From assembly GCA_009693235.1 (NCBI GenBank), contig SHXR01000048.1, positions 1-34,935 on the forward strand: 34,935 bases of DNA. The letters are read 5' to 3'. The stretch's first letter is position 1; each line of letters opens with the position of its first letter. Shown piece by piece: positions 1-8,004 of the stretch. Origin of the DNA: Betaproteobacteria bacterium. Its GTDB lineage: Bacteria > Pseudomonadota > Gammaproteobacteria > Burkholderiales > SG8-39. The notes beneath the pieces are model-generated. The model saw only the letters and a program-made list of their open reading frames with translations. It made no database searches and was not told where the DNA came from. Made by a program: the position numbers and the translations under genes.

Positions 1-1
1 C

Positions 2-1219
2 ACACCAGCATGTTCTTTTGCGAGCAGGAGGGGACGGGCTCGATCTTTCATGGGCTGGGGCAAACGATCGGGCGCTACGGCTTGTTTGCCAGTCTGTATG
101 CCGGTCGGGGCAGCCACTACTTTCTCACCCCGAGGCGGGAGGCAAGGTGCCTTCCAAGCGACTGCCGACGATGCGGTGCGGTTGGTGGTGGAGGCGCAAA
201 AGCGCGCCGGCGTTGATGTCATGACCGATGGTGAACAGCGTCGCGACAGCTACGCCAGTTTCGTCGGCGGCATCCTCGATAACTGCCAGTTGAATCCGTT
301 GACCGACCTGCTGCCGCTGGTCGAAGATCCAGAAGACTTCGAGCGGGAATTGCGGGCCCTTGATGTTCCGGCGGGCGATGTGCGGCATCCGGTCGCGTTT
401 GGGCCGCTTGGCCGCTCCAAACCCATCGCCGTACACGAGGTGGAATTCCTGAAGACGATCGCTTCTCAGCCACTCAAGGTTGCGATCCCTGGCCCCTATC
501 TGCTCACACGCACGATGTGGATGGATTGCATCGTCGATCGTGCCTATCTGTCGCGCGAACATCTGTCGGGCGATATTGTTCGAGTGCTCCGCGAAGAGAT
601 CGCGTTTCTGCTGGCGACCGGTGTGTCGATGATCCAATTGAATGAGCCGGTGCTCTCGGAAGTGGTGTTTTCCGCGCCGGAAACCACAGCGAAGAAACGC
701 TCGTTCATGTGCGGCGCCTTGTCTGAAAAGAATGACACGCCCTCTGAGCTTGCCTTCGCAAGGGATCTGATCAATGCGGTAACGGCCGGATTTCCTCGCG
801 AGCGTATTGCGCTGCACATGTGCCGCGGCAACTGGACGCCCGATGAATCGGCCGCACTTTCCGGTGACTATTCGGTGCTCGTGCCGACGTTATCGCAGAT
901 CAAAGTGGGCACGATGCTGCTGGAACTTTGCACGCCGCGCGCGGGAGAAATGGAAATCCTCAGGGCGCTTCCGGACGACATTCGCATCGGCGTGAGTATC
1001 GTGAACCAGAAGCATTCACGCATCGAGACGGTCGATGAGCTGGTGAGTAAGGGTGAGCAGGCGATTCAGTTATTCGGCAGGCAGCGGGTTTTATTCTGCC
1101 CCGACTGCGGATTTGCGACGTTCGCGGATAATCCGGTGAGCTCGGATAAGATTGCCGAGGCCAAGCTGCATGCCATGGCGCAGGCGGTGGAACGCCTGCG
1201 CGCACGCCATCCAGTCTGA
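2..1219 (+). CDS. MetE-like cobalamin-independent methionine synthase family protein, 5' end incomplete or frameshifted
   Basis: The protein resembles the short, C-terminal-half type of cobalamin-independent methionine synthase (COG0620), a zinc methyltransferase family. Numbered from the ATG at 50, the expected metal ligands are visible: HMC (H256, C258), E292 in LLELCTPR, and C350 in FCPDCGF. The substrate-side motif DGEQRRDS is at about 60-67 and PGPYLLTR at 147-154. The frame is open to the window edge, so the gene may start upstream; the ATG at 50 has no ribosome site. Residues before about 36 do not look like the family, while another frame at 132-164 encodes EAGGKVPSKRL, which fits better. 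A frameshift near 160-168 is therefore likely. The methyl donor and acceptor cannot be told from sequence. folE follows 27 bases downstream. Confidence 0.75.
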   Translation, partial: TPACSFASRRGRARSFMGWGKRSGATACLPVCMPVGAATTFSPRGGRQGAFQATADDAVRLVVEAQKRAGVDVMTDGEQRRDSYASFVGGILDNCQLNPLTDLLPLVEDPEDFERELRALDVPAGDVRHPVAFGPLGRSKPIAVHEVEFLKTIASQPLKVAIPGPYLLTRTMWMDCIVDRAYLSREHLSGDIVRVLREEIAFLLATGVSMIQLNEPVLSEVVFSAPETTAKKRSFMCGALSEKNDTPSELAFARDLINAVTAGFPRERIALHMCRGNWTPDESAALSGDYSVLVPTLSQIKVGTMLLELCTPRAGEMEILRALPDDIRIGVSIVNQKHSRIETVDELVSKGEQAIQLFGRQRVLFCPDCGFATFADNPVSSDKIAEAKLHAMAQAVERLRARHPV

Positions 1220-1246
1220 TCAACGGACCATTTGACCACTTAAAAG

Positions 1247-1822
1247 ATGAGCACCACCAAATCTGAAGCGTTCGGAACTGCTGACTGGAAGCGATTGTTG
1301 CGTACGCTTGGCGAGGATCCCGAACGTCAGGGTCTCGCTGATACCCCGGAACGGGTGGAAAAGGCGTGGGCGCACTGGACGCGGGGCTATCAGGAGGACC
1401 CGGTCTCGATCCTCAAAATGTTTGAAGATGGGAGCGAGCATTACAACGAACTCATCGTGGTACGAAAAATCCCGGTCTACTCGCATTGCGAGCACCACCT
1501 GGCGCCCTTTTTCGGGCATGCGGCGATCGGCTATTTGCCGAATGGCCGTATCGTCGGATTATCGAAGCTCACGCGTCTGGTCAACTGTTTCGCGGCGCGC
1601 TTGCAAGTGCAGGAGCGGCTCACCCAACAGATCGCCGAATCGCTGTTGGAACATCTGCATCCGCAGGCGGTGGGCGTCATCATCCGCTGCCGCCATATGT
1701 GCATGGAGTCGCGCGGCGTCGCGGTGCCGGGCGAAGAGACGGTAACGTCGGCGATGCTGGGTGATTTGCAGCACAACCATGCGCTGCGCAATGAGTTCCT
1801 GTCGTTGACGCGGCCGGACTAA
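1247..1822 (+). CDS. folE: GTP cyclohydrolase I (FolE type)
   Basis: This 191-residue protein matches the family in length and motifs. FolE converts GTP to 7,8-dihydroneopterin triphosphate, the first step of folate (and pterin) synthesis, in the cytoplasm. The zinc ligands are visible as C81 and H84 in HCEHHLAPFFGH and C152 in RHMCMESRG; the N-terminal signature GLADTPERVEKAW is at 29-41. The ATG at 1247 follows the MetE-like gene by 27 bases and has only a weak ribosome site. Its stop (1820-1822) overlaps the stop of the converging radical SAM gene, leaving no room for a terminator. Being beside a methyltransferase that uses folate or a similar donor fits a one-carbon theme. Confidence 0.95.
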   Translation: MSTTKSEAFGTADWKRLLRTLGEDPERQGLADTPERVEKAWAHWTRGYQEDPVSILKMFEDGSEHYNELIVVRKIPVYSHCEHHLAPFFGHAAIGYLPNGRIVGLSKLTRLVNCFAARLQVQERLTQQIAESLLEHLHPQAVGVIIRCRHMCMESRGVAVPGEETVTSAMLGDLQHNHALRNEFLSLTRPD

Positions 1823-2778
1823 TTGCCGCCGCAACGCGCCCCGCCCAGTACGCAGAATTTCGCGCAGTGGGGATGATTGAGCGCAACCTCTTTTTTTGCC
1901 TCGGCGAGCGTGCGGCCCAATTCGAATTGATGGTCGTAGGGCAGTAGCGTGCAGGCGACCACCGATGGGTGGGCCTCGCCTTTTCGCTTGACGATCATGC
2001 GGGACGACGCGCACATCACATCGGCGGGTGTCTTATGCAGAATACCCCAGCATGCCTCGGTGATTTCCGGAACATCGATGTTGACGTCCATTTCCGGAAA
2101 GAGCACGAGTTCCACTGGGTCATTCGCGTTGACGGCAATCGCTTCCGTGTCGAAGAGTCGCGCAAATCCGGCACGGACGACCGCCTCCGATTCGCCCGAG
2201 AAAAGGCGTCCCGCGACATTTAGCTTGAAGCCATGCATGGTGAGCCATTTCAATCCATCGATGCTTGGCTTCCATGAGCGTTTGCCGCGTTCGCGTTCAT
2301 GCCATTCGCGCGTGTAGTGATCAAGCGATACGCGAATCGCCAGTTTGGCGCCATACGCCTCACGCAGCGCCATCAATCCGGCCTTGACCTTCATCATCGG
2401 TCGCATTGCGTTGGTGAGCACCATGGCTTCAAAGCCGCGCGATAGCGTGTCTTCGAGCATTGCGATGAATGCAGGGTTCATGAAAGGTTCGCCGCCGGTA
2501 AAGCCGATCAGCCGCGTACCAAGCTGCTTGGCCTCGATCTCGTCGAGATAGGCGGACACCTCGTCTAACGTGAGATACGCCAGCCGATCGTTGGTGGGCG
2601 TTGATTCAATGTAGCAATGCTCGCAGGCGAGATTGCAGAGCGTGCCGGTGTTGATCCACAGCGTATCGAGCGTACCGAGGGTGACCTTGGCGCGGAGCTC
2701 CCCTTGCGCCGTGACGACCGGATCGACGAACTTTCGCGCGGTCATCGGATGAATCCGCTCGCATAACGCTTCCGACAT
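1819..2778 (-). CDS. Radical SAM protein with C-terminal cysteine cluster
   Basis: The radical SAM iron-sulfur motif CNLACEHC (C48, C52, C55 from the start used here) is followed by the GGEP motif at 95-98, both diagnostic of the superfamily. The C-terminal part carries further cysteines (ACW, VMCAS, ACTLLP and the end HPHCAKFCVLGGARCGGN), suggesting a SPASM-like or auxiliary cluster. I chose the ATG at 2778, giving 319 residues, because GGGAA precedes it. The frame continues up to 2925, but that extension covers the palindromic divergent promoter region and does not look coding. The substrate is unknown. The neighbouring divergent metallophosphoesterase and lipoprotein are the only context. 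No precursor peptide was recognised. Confidence 0.85.
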   Translation of the reverse strand: MSEALCERIHPMTARKFVDPVVTAQGELRAKVTLGTLDTLWINTGTLCNLACEHCYIESTPTNDRLAYLTLDEVSAYLDEIEAKQLGTRLIGFTGGEPFMNPAFIAMLEDTLSRGFEAMVLTNAMRPMMKVKAGLMALREAYGAKLAIRVSLDHYTREWHERERGKRSWKPSIDGLKWLTMHGFKLNVAGRLFSGESEAVVRAGFARLFDTEAIAVNANDPVELVLFPEMDVNIDVPEITEACWGILHKTPADVMCASSRMIVKRKGEAHPSVVACTLLPYDHQFELGRTLAEAKKEVALNHPHCAKFCVLGGARCGGN

Positions 2779-2858
2779 TCGCAGTTCCCTTTTGGGGCTG
2801 AAAGAACCCACAACTGGGCTACATTCTATACGTTCAAAACAGGCCACGAAATGCATTG

Positions 2859-2871
2859 AATGTGGCACATT
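2859..2871. promoter_or_regulatory. 13-bp palindrome in divergent intergenic region
   Basis: AATGTG-G-CACATT is a perfect inverted repeat with 6-bp arms, lying between the radical SAM gene (minus) and the metallophosphoesterase (plus). It may be an operator. No regulator family is recognised from it. Confidence 0.4.
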
Positions 2872-2891
2872 GGCGTGCAATAGGTCCAAAC

Positions 2892-2914
2892 GGCAATGAC
2901 ATTGAGTCATTGCC
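2892..2914. promoter_or_regulatory. 23-bp inverted repeat upstream of metallophosphoesterase
   Basis: GGCAATGAC, five bases (ATTGA), then GTCATTGCC form a perfect inverted repeat with 9-bp arms. It ends 15 bases before the ATG at 2930. It could be an operator for the divergent pair or an mRNA stem-loop next to the ribosome site. There is no run of T after it, so it is not a typical terminator. Confidence 0.5.
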
Positions 2915-2929
2915 AGTCCGATCACATCG

Positions 2930-3949
2930 ATGAACCAGCCCGGCCAATCCTGCCCGCTTCACTATCGCTACCTTCCCACCGTGTTCAGCGGCCCGGCGTC
3001 GCATGTTGCCGAGACCGCGTACATTATCGGCGGGTTGTATGGCAATCCGGAAGCCCTGCGCACCATTCTCAAGATGCGAGACGACGAAGCACGGGCAGGG
3101 CGGGGCGTGTCACTCGTCTTCAATGGCGACTTCAATTGGTTCAACGTGGATGCATCGGGATTTCGTTTGATAAACGAAACGGTGCTTGCACATATTGCGA
3201 TCAAAGGCAACGTCGAAGCGGAAATCGGTGCGCCATCCGATAGCGGTTGCGGATGCAATTACCCGGACTATGTGGATTCAACGACGGTAGCGCGATCCAA
3301 TGACATCATGACAACCATGCAGTCGGTGGCGGCGGGCATGCCCGACCTTTGCGACGCGCTGAATGCATTGCCGTTGGTTCTTACGATGCAGATCGGCGAT
3401 GCCCGGGTCGGCGTTGTGCATGGCGATGCAGAGTCGCTGGCGGGTTGGTCGTTCGCCCAAGAGCAACTCGTCGCGACCCGCGCAGGTAGGTCGGAGGACG
3501 TACCCAGTGCGCTGACATCGGCCGATAGAATCATGGAAACCTTTCGTGCCGCGAAGGTGTGTGCATTCGCGAGCACCCATACCTGTTTGCCGATCGCTAA
3601 AGACTACATGGTGGATGGCCAGATGCGCCTCATCATCAACAACGGAGCGGCCGGCATGCCGAATTTCGCGGGCACGACATACGGTGTCATAACGCGCATT
3701 TCGACCGACTGCGCCGTCCCCCCAAACAGCCTTTATGGGATTGAACTCGGTGGTGTGCGCTTCGACGCCTTGCCGGTTCATTACGATCAACTTGCATGGG
3801 TCAAACAATTCATCGCCAATTGGCCGACAGGATCGCCCGCCCATGCGTCCTATTTCGACTGCATTCGAACGGGGCCCCGTTTCCAGCTGAGCGATGCGGC
3901 GAGCGGGCGCGTCGGACTTGTACACGTCCGCCAACCTGCGCACACTTGA
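2930..3949 (+). CDS. Calcineurin-like metallophosphoesterase family protein
   Basis: The 339-residue protein shows the order of motifs of metallophosphoesterases in divergent form: GGLYGN (34-39), NGDFNW (65-70, the GD block), GNVEAE (93-98, the GNHE block), VVHGDAES (162-169) and STHT (215-218, the GHTH block). These normally bind two metal ions for phosphoester hydrolysis. The first D-x-H metal ligand pair is not evident, so activity is uncertain. A cysteine-rich patch (SGCGCNYPDY) sits at about 105-114. No signal peptide or membrane segment is seen. It is transcribed divergently from the radical SAM gene and is followed after about 27 bases by the YHS lipoprotein. The substrate cannot be named. 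Confidence 0.65.
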   Translation: MNQPGQSCPLHYRYLPTVFSGPASHVAETAYIIGGLYGNPEALRTILKMRDDEARAGRGVSLVFNGDFNWFNVDASGFRLINETVLAHIAIKGNVEAEIGAPSDSGCGCNYPDYVDSTTVARSNDIMTTMQSVAAGMPDLCDALNALPLVLTMQIGDARVGVVHGDAESLAGWSFAQEQLVATRAGRSEDVPSALTSADRIMETFRAAKVCAFASTHTCLPIAKDYMVDGQMRLIINNGAAGMPNFAGTTYGVITRISTDCAVPPNSLYGIELGGVRFDALPVHYDQLAWVKQFIANWPTGSPAHASYFDCIRTGPRFQLSDAASGRVGLVHVRQPAHT

Positions 3950-3976
3950 CAGATCACGATTGAATTGGAGAGTGGT

Positions 3977-4699
3977 ATGCACACATTGGCGCGAGTAATC
4001 GTCTTGGTGGCAATGAGCGCCATGGTCGCCGGCTGTGGAACGCGGTACGCCACCATGCGAGGCGCGCAGGGTGAAGACCTGATGCTGCTAGGCCATGATC
4101 CGGTCGCTTATTTCACCGTAGGCCAGCCAACACGCGGGTTTCCAACTATTCGCGAAGATTACGATGGGGTCACCTTCTACTTTGTAAGCGAAGCCAATCG
4201 CGAGGCGTTCCGCAAAGAACCCGCGAAATTCTTCCCGCAGTACGGTGCTTACTGTTTAAGTGGTGCGGCCTACGGCATCAAGCTCGGCTACGACCCGACG
4301 GAATTTACCATTCGCGACGGTCGGATCTTCTTCTTTGGTGACGTGCTCGGCAAGGAGGCGTGGCTGCTTGATCCGGATTGGAATATTCGGCATGCGGACG
4401 AGGTGTGGCCTGAAGCCAAGGACACCGGATGGCGATGGCAGTCGCTCAAGCGCTATATGAACAAGGTGCCGTGGTACAAGAACGGCAAAGAGATCCATGA
4501 TGCATTTACGCAGAAGTACCCCGGTCGGCCGTGGCCTGATTTTGATCCAGGCGGCATGGTGACCAATTTGTTTCTCAAGGACCAGAGGTGGCGCGCGCGT
4601 GAAGGCTATGGGCAGCCGGTGGTCGGTCTGGTGGGCATGGACCCTTGCCCGCCGGCGTGTCCGGGGACCGTTTCACAAGCGTTTGGCGAGAAGCCGTGA
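3977..4699 (+). CDS. YHS-domain lipoprotein
   Basis: The ATG at 3977 follows a GGAG ribosome site and gives 240 residues. A TTG twelve bases upstream is in frame but less likely. The N-terminus is a lipoprotein signal: basic start, hydrophobic stretch, then lipobox VAGC with the acylated cysteine at 20. After it comes a YHS-like domain (GHDPVAYF ... FVSEANREAFRKEPAKFFPQYG ... YCLSGAAYG), a small fold often linked to metal handling. The C-terminal half, rich in Trp, Tyr and Pro, is not recognised; two cysteines near the end (DPCPPACPG) could bind metal or form a disulfide. The stop overlaps the GTG start of the epimerase gene, so the two are translationally coupled. Confidence 0.8.
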   Translation: MHTLARVIVLVAMSAMVAGCGTRYATMRGAQGEDLMLLGHDPVAYFTVGQPTRGFPTIREDYDGVTFYFVSEANREAFRKEPAKFFPQYGAYCLSGAAYGIKLGYDPTEFTIRDGRIFFFGDVLGKEAWLLDPDWNIRHADEVWPEAKDTGWRWQSLKRYMNKVPWYKNGKEIHDAFTQKYPGRPWPDFDPGGMVTNLFLKDQRWRAREGYGQPVVGLVGMDPCPPACPGTVSQAFGEKP

Positions 4700-5709
4700 C
4701 CACGCTCGTTACCGGCGCGGCCGGCTTTATCGGCATGCATCTGGCAGAACGTCTGCTGGCTGCAGGGGAAGCTGTGATAGGCATTGATAATCTCAATGCC
4801 TATTACGACCCTAAGTTGAAACAAGACCGCCTGGCGCGCCTTTTGCCGCACCGCAATTTCACTTTCAAACGGGTCGAGATTGCTGATCCGGCCGCAATGA
4901 AGGCGCTGTTCACCGAGCACCGGATTCGCCGCATCGTTCACCTGGCAGCGCAAGCAGGTGTGCGCCATTCGTTTAACGCGCCGCAAGACTATATCGATGC
5001 CAACATCACCGGATTTCTCAATGTTCTTGAGATGTGCCGGCATCATGGCATCGAACATTTGATCTACGCGTCAAGCTCAAGTGTTTACGGCGCCAATTCC
5101 AAGCTGCCATTCAGCGAGCATGATTCGGCTAACCATCCGGTGAGCCTGTACGCCGCGACCAAGCGGGCGAACGAGCTGATGGCGCATACCTATAGCCATC
5201 TGTTCGGTTTTCCCGTGTCCGGCCTGCGGTTCTTTACCGCGTACGGACCGTGGGGTCGTCCCGACATGTCGCTTTTTCTCTTCACCAAGGCGATTCTGCA
5301 AGGCGATCCGATCCAAATCTTCAATCACGGCGACATGCAGCGGGACTTCACGTTCGTGGATGACATCGTGGAGGGAGTCGTGCGATTGTTGCCGATCGTG
5401 CCGGTGGCGCGACCTGGCTTCCAGACGAGTGATCCCGCCGCGAGTCACGCACCGTTTCGGGTCTACAACATCGGCAACAACAATCCGGTGCCTCTGATGC
5501 GGTTTATCGAAGTTCTTGAGCAGGCGCTGGGTCGCGAAGCAATCAAGATCATGAAGCCGATGCAGCCCGGTGACGTTCAGGCAACCTATGCAGACATAAA
5601 CGATTTGAATGCAGTCACCGGCTTTGCGCCCAGGACATCGATAGAAGAAGGCATCGCGCGGTTTGTGGCGTGGTATCGGGCGTATTACCAAGTACCCGCT
5701 TCGACTTAG
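4696..5709 (+). CDS. NAD-dependent epimerase/dehydratase, UDP-glucuronate 4-epimerase type
   Basis: This extended short-chain dehydrogenase shows the NAD-binding motif TGAAGFIG near the start, SSSSVYG around the catalytic serine, and the YAATK catalytic pair. The segment DNLNAYYDPKLKQDRL is typical of UDP-glucuronate / UDP-glucose 4-epimerases of the capsule and LPS type, which invert the C4 hydroxyl of a nucleotide sugar. The GTG at 4696 is the likely start (337 residues): it overlaps the stop of the lipoprotein gene by four bases (GTGA) and places the Rossmann motif at the usual distance. The frame runs further upstream without resembling the family. A cell-surface polysaccharide role is likely, but no glycosyltransferase is nearby. 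Confidence 0.88.
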   Translation: MTTLVTGAAGFIGMHLAERLLAAGEAVIGIDNLNAYYDPKLKQDRLARLLPHRNFTFKRVEIADPAAMKALFTEHRIRRIVHLAAQAGVRHSFNAPQDYIDANITGFLNVLEMCRHHGIEHLIYASSSSVYGANSKLPFSEHDSANHPVSLYAATKRANELMAHTYSHLFGFPVSGLRFFTAYGPWGRPDMSLFLFTKAILQGDPIQIFNHGDMQRDFTFVDDIVEGVVRLLPIVPVARPGFQTSDPAASHAPFRVYNIGNNNPVPLMRFIEVLEQALGREAIKIMKPMQPGDVQATYADINDLNAVTGFAPRTSIEEGIARFVAWYRAYYQVPAST

Positions 5710-5723
5710 CCGGCGCTATCGGG

Positions 5724-7157
5724 TCAAGTCACGCCGAATTTTTTCGCGAACGCGTGCAGCGCGCTGACGTAACACGCCATCGGCACCCGCACCACACCCG
5801 CACCGACCTGTCCGATGCCGGCTTGCCGGTGGGCGATGCCGGTCGTCACGACCGGTCGAATGCCGGTATCGACGACCTTTCGCACATCAATGCCGACCGG
5901 CGCCGGAGCAAAATCGAGGGCCGGGAGCGACATCGCGGGATTCCGTCCGACGGTGATGTGGTACATCTCCCGCGAATACTGCATCGATTTAGCCACCGTG
6001 CCACCCGCCAGCAATGTTAGGGCGGGCGACGCCGCAAAGGAAAAGCCGCCAAAGCCTGCCGTTTCGCAAATGGCGCTATCGCCCAGATCGGGATTGGCGT
6101 CTTCCTGCTTGAATCCGGGGAAATAGAGTCCGACCGGTGTGTCAGACGGCGCCTGGAACCATTCCTTGCCGAGGCTGCTCACACGGATCGCGGTGGTAAC
6201 GCCATTGCGTGCCGTCGCCGTCACAATGGTCGAGTGATCAATGTCATGCGCGGCATCCATCATTGCTTTCGATGACACCATCGAAAAATTGAGAAAGAAC
6301 TGCGAGATGTCGGCGATGAACTTCAGGACCTCATAGCTGCGCGCACTGTCTATTTTCGCCTTGGCCAGCCCGGTGGAGAGCGCCATGTGAAAAAGCGCCG
6401 TCGCCGCCGTGTTGCGTGAATGCACTTCATCGCCCATCAACAGCGCCTGCGATTGAATTGCCTTCAGATCGATCCCGCCGAGCGCGGCGAGCGCGGCCTT
6501 GATTGCCGGTGCGAGCGTGTTCCGGAACCAGTGTAGGCGCGCGATAACGTCCGGGCTATTGGCACCAAACCGCAGTACCTTGCCGATCCCTTCATTGATA
6601 TTTGTATAGGCGACATTGCCATGGGTCTTGTTGTTCACCACATAGACCGGCATCGACGGCGAGATGATGCCCGTCATTGGCCCGACCGCGTGGTAGTCGT
6701 GACACGAGGCGAATGGAATCTTGCCGGACTCAAGGAGTTTGCGCGCATCATCCGCATTGGCGGCCCAGCCCTCATACAACACCGCGCCGATCATCGCGCC
6801 ATGCATCGGGCCGCACATGTTCTTCCATGGCACCGGGGCGCCGGCGTGGAGGAGCGTGCGTCCGATGTCAGGCCATACGTCGCGAGCGTCCACGACATCG
6901 ACCAGGATCGGCTGCGACGACAGAATGCGCTCAATGGCGATCTGGTTGGCCGCATCGATGCGGGCGCCGATGCACTGTGGATCGTCTGCATCGCTCGCGA
7001 TCTGCGCAAGTTCCCAAGCGGTGCGCGGGTCGGCGTCACCGGGCGGTTGCCAGTCGAGCTGCCTGGCCGTGCCACCGGTACTGGTGACGCTATGCATGAA
7101 CGTGTCAACGCCGATGTTGAGAATCGAAAGTTCTGGTGCGATCAAATTCTGTGCCAC
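5724..7157 (-). CDS. ylbE: DUF1116 protein (YlbE/AllG-like), predicted oxamate carbamoyltransferase subunit
   Basis: The 477-residue protein belongs to the DUF1116 family, best seen in the block CHDYHAVGPMTGIISPSMP (152-170) followed by INEGIGKVLRFGA. In E. coli, the FdrA, YlbE and YlbF proteins (AllF, AllG, AllH) were linked to oxamate carbamoyltransferase, which turns oxalurate plus phosphate into oxamate and carbamoyl phosphate at the end of allantoin degradation. It is the last gene of the four-gene minus-strand operon and starts four bases after the stop of the DUF2877 gene. The start is a GTG at 7157. An ATG 20 codons later (MHSVTSTGG) is possible and would bring the length nearer that of E. 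coli YlbE. Confidence 0.85.
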   Translation of the reverse strand: MAQNLIAPELSILNIGVDTFMHSVTSTGGTARQLDWQPPGDADPRTAWELAQIASDADDPQCIGARIDAANQIAIERILSSQPILVDVVDARDVWPDIGRTLLHAGAPVPWKNMCGPMHGAMIGAVLYEGWAANADDARKLLESGKIPFASCHDYHAVGPMTGIISPSMPVYVVNNKTHGNVAYTNINEGIGKVLRFGANSPDVIARLHWFRNTLAPAIKAALAALGGIDLKAIQSQALLMGDEVHSRNTAATALFHMALSTGLAKAKIDSARSYEVLKFIADISQFFLNFSMVSSKAMMDAAHDIDHSTIVTATARNGVTTAIRVSSLGKEWFQAPSDTPVGLYFPGFKQEDANPDLGDSAICETAGFGGFSFAASPALTLLAGGTVAKSMQYSREMYHITVGRNPAMSLPALDFAPAPVGIDVRKVVDTGIRPVVTTGIAHRQAGIGQVGAGVVRVPMACYVSALHAFAKKFGVT

Positions 7158-7161
7158 GGAT

Positions 7162-8004
7162 TCACGCCTTGATCAAAGAGGGTGGTTCAAGTGCAAGCAG
7201 GAAGCCGGTCAACATATCCCACCCGGAGGAATGGCCGATCGCCGTTAATGACTGCGCGGCGTCGATGACCGTTGCCCAAGGTGCGGCTGCAATGAGGGCA
7301 TCGACCAGCGCGTGCAACACGCCATAGGTTGCGCCGTGAATGAGGTCCGCCAATAGGGCCGCGCTGATGGCATGGGTTCGCGTTGGCGCGATGTGAATGA
7401 TGCGCTCGCCAAGGTGCTGCCAGGCGGGGTCGCACGGCATCAACAGGCGCCGGGCAAACAGTGCACCGCCCACCAGATCATCGCCTGATGGCGTGAGCCC
7501 GCTGCCAAGCCCCAGCAATGGCATCGCTGCCGCCTCGATGCGCTCGCAGTCATCCGTCGCAAGTGCCGCTGCAAAACGTCGCACGAGCGGCGCGGCTAAA
7601 TCGAGCGGGAAGGGCGGCGTGTCGTCTACCAGCAGATGGCCGAAGCCGCGTGGCGCACCCACCAGGTCAACGCGGCGGCGCAATGCTGCCGCGCGCATGG
7701 CGAAAGCAGGCGCGTCGACCAACCGATGCCCGGGATGCGGTGCCGGCACAACCGATGTCACATCAAACGTCACCGCGATCCCGCTCGCGATCGGCAGGGC
7801 AACGGCCACCATACGCGGATGCATCGAACGCGGTCGCACACCCACCCAGATAATGTGATCTGCCGCTTGCAGGTAAGGGGCGTCCGGAAAATCGGCGAGC
7901 GGTTCTGCACGGCCGCGACTGTTTGCCAAGGCCCGTAACGCAATAGTGCCGGCCGCCAATACACGCGGCGTGGTCGCGGGCACTGTGTTGGCCAGTGCGG
8001 TCAT
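7162..8004 (-). CDS. ylbF: DUF2877 protein (YlbF/AllH-like), predicted oxamate carbamoyltransferase subunit
   Basis: The protein (280 residues) carries the hallmark glycine-rich block GLGSGLTPSGDD at 165-176 and a C-terminal GHSSGWDMLTG, both typical of DUF2877. In E. coli the homologue YlbF (AllH) is needed with FdrA and YlbE for oxamate carbamoyltransferase activity. The exact role of this subunit is not evident from sequence; the block resembles a nucleotide- or phosphate-binding loop, which is inference. The ATG at 8004 overlaps the stop of the carbamate kinase gene by four bases (ATGA), so translation is coupled. No signal peptide or membrane segment is seen. Confidence 0.85.
   Translation of the reverse strand: MTALANTVPATTPRVLAAGTIALRALANSRGRAEPLADFPDAPYLQAADHIIWVGVRPRSMHPRMVAVALPIASGIAVTFDVTSVVPAPHPGHRLVDAPAFAMRAAALRRRVDLVGAPRGFGHLLVDDTPPFPLDLAAPLVRRFAAALATDDCERIEAAAMPLLGLGSGLTPSGDDLVGGALFARRLLMPCDPAWQHLGERIIHIAPTRTHAISAALLADLIHGATYGVLHALVDALIAAAPWATVIDAAQSLTAIGHSSGWDMLTGFLLALEPPSLIKA

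Noticed and set aside
125..817. 230-codon open frame on the minus strand inside the MetE-like gene
   Set aside because: It is antisense to a well-supported coding region, has no recognisable motif and has the composition of a shadow frame.
2779..2925. N-terminal extension of the radical SAM protein
   Set aside because: The extension lies over the palindromic divergent promoter region, does not resemble the family, and a ribosome site supports the later ATG at 2778.
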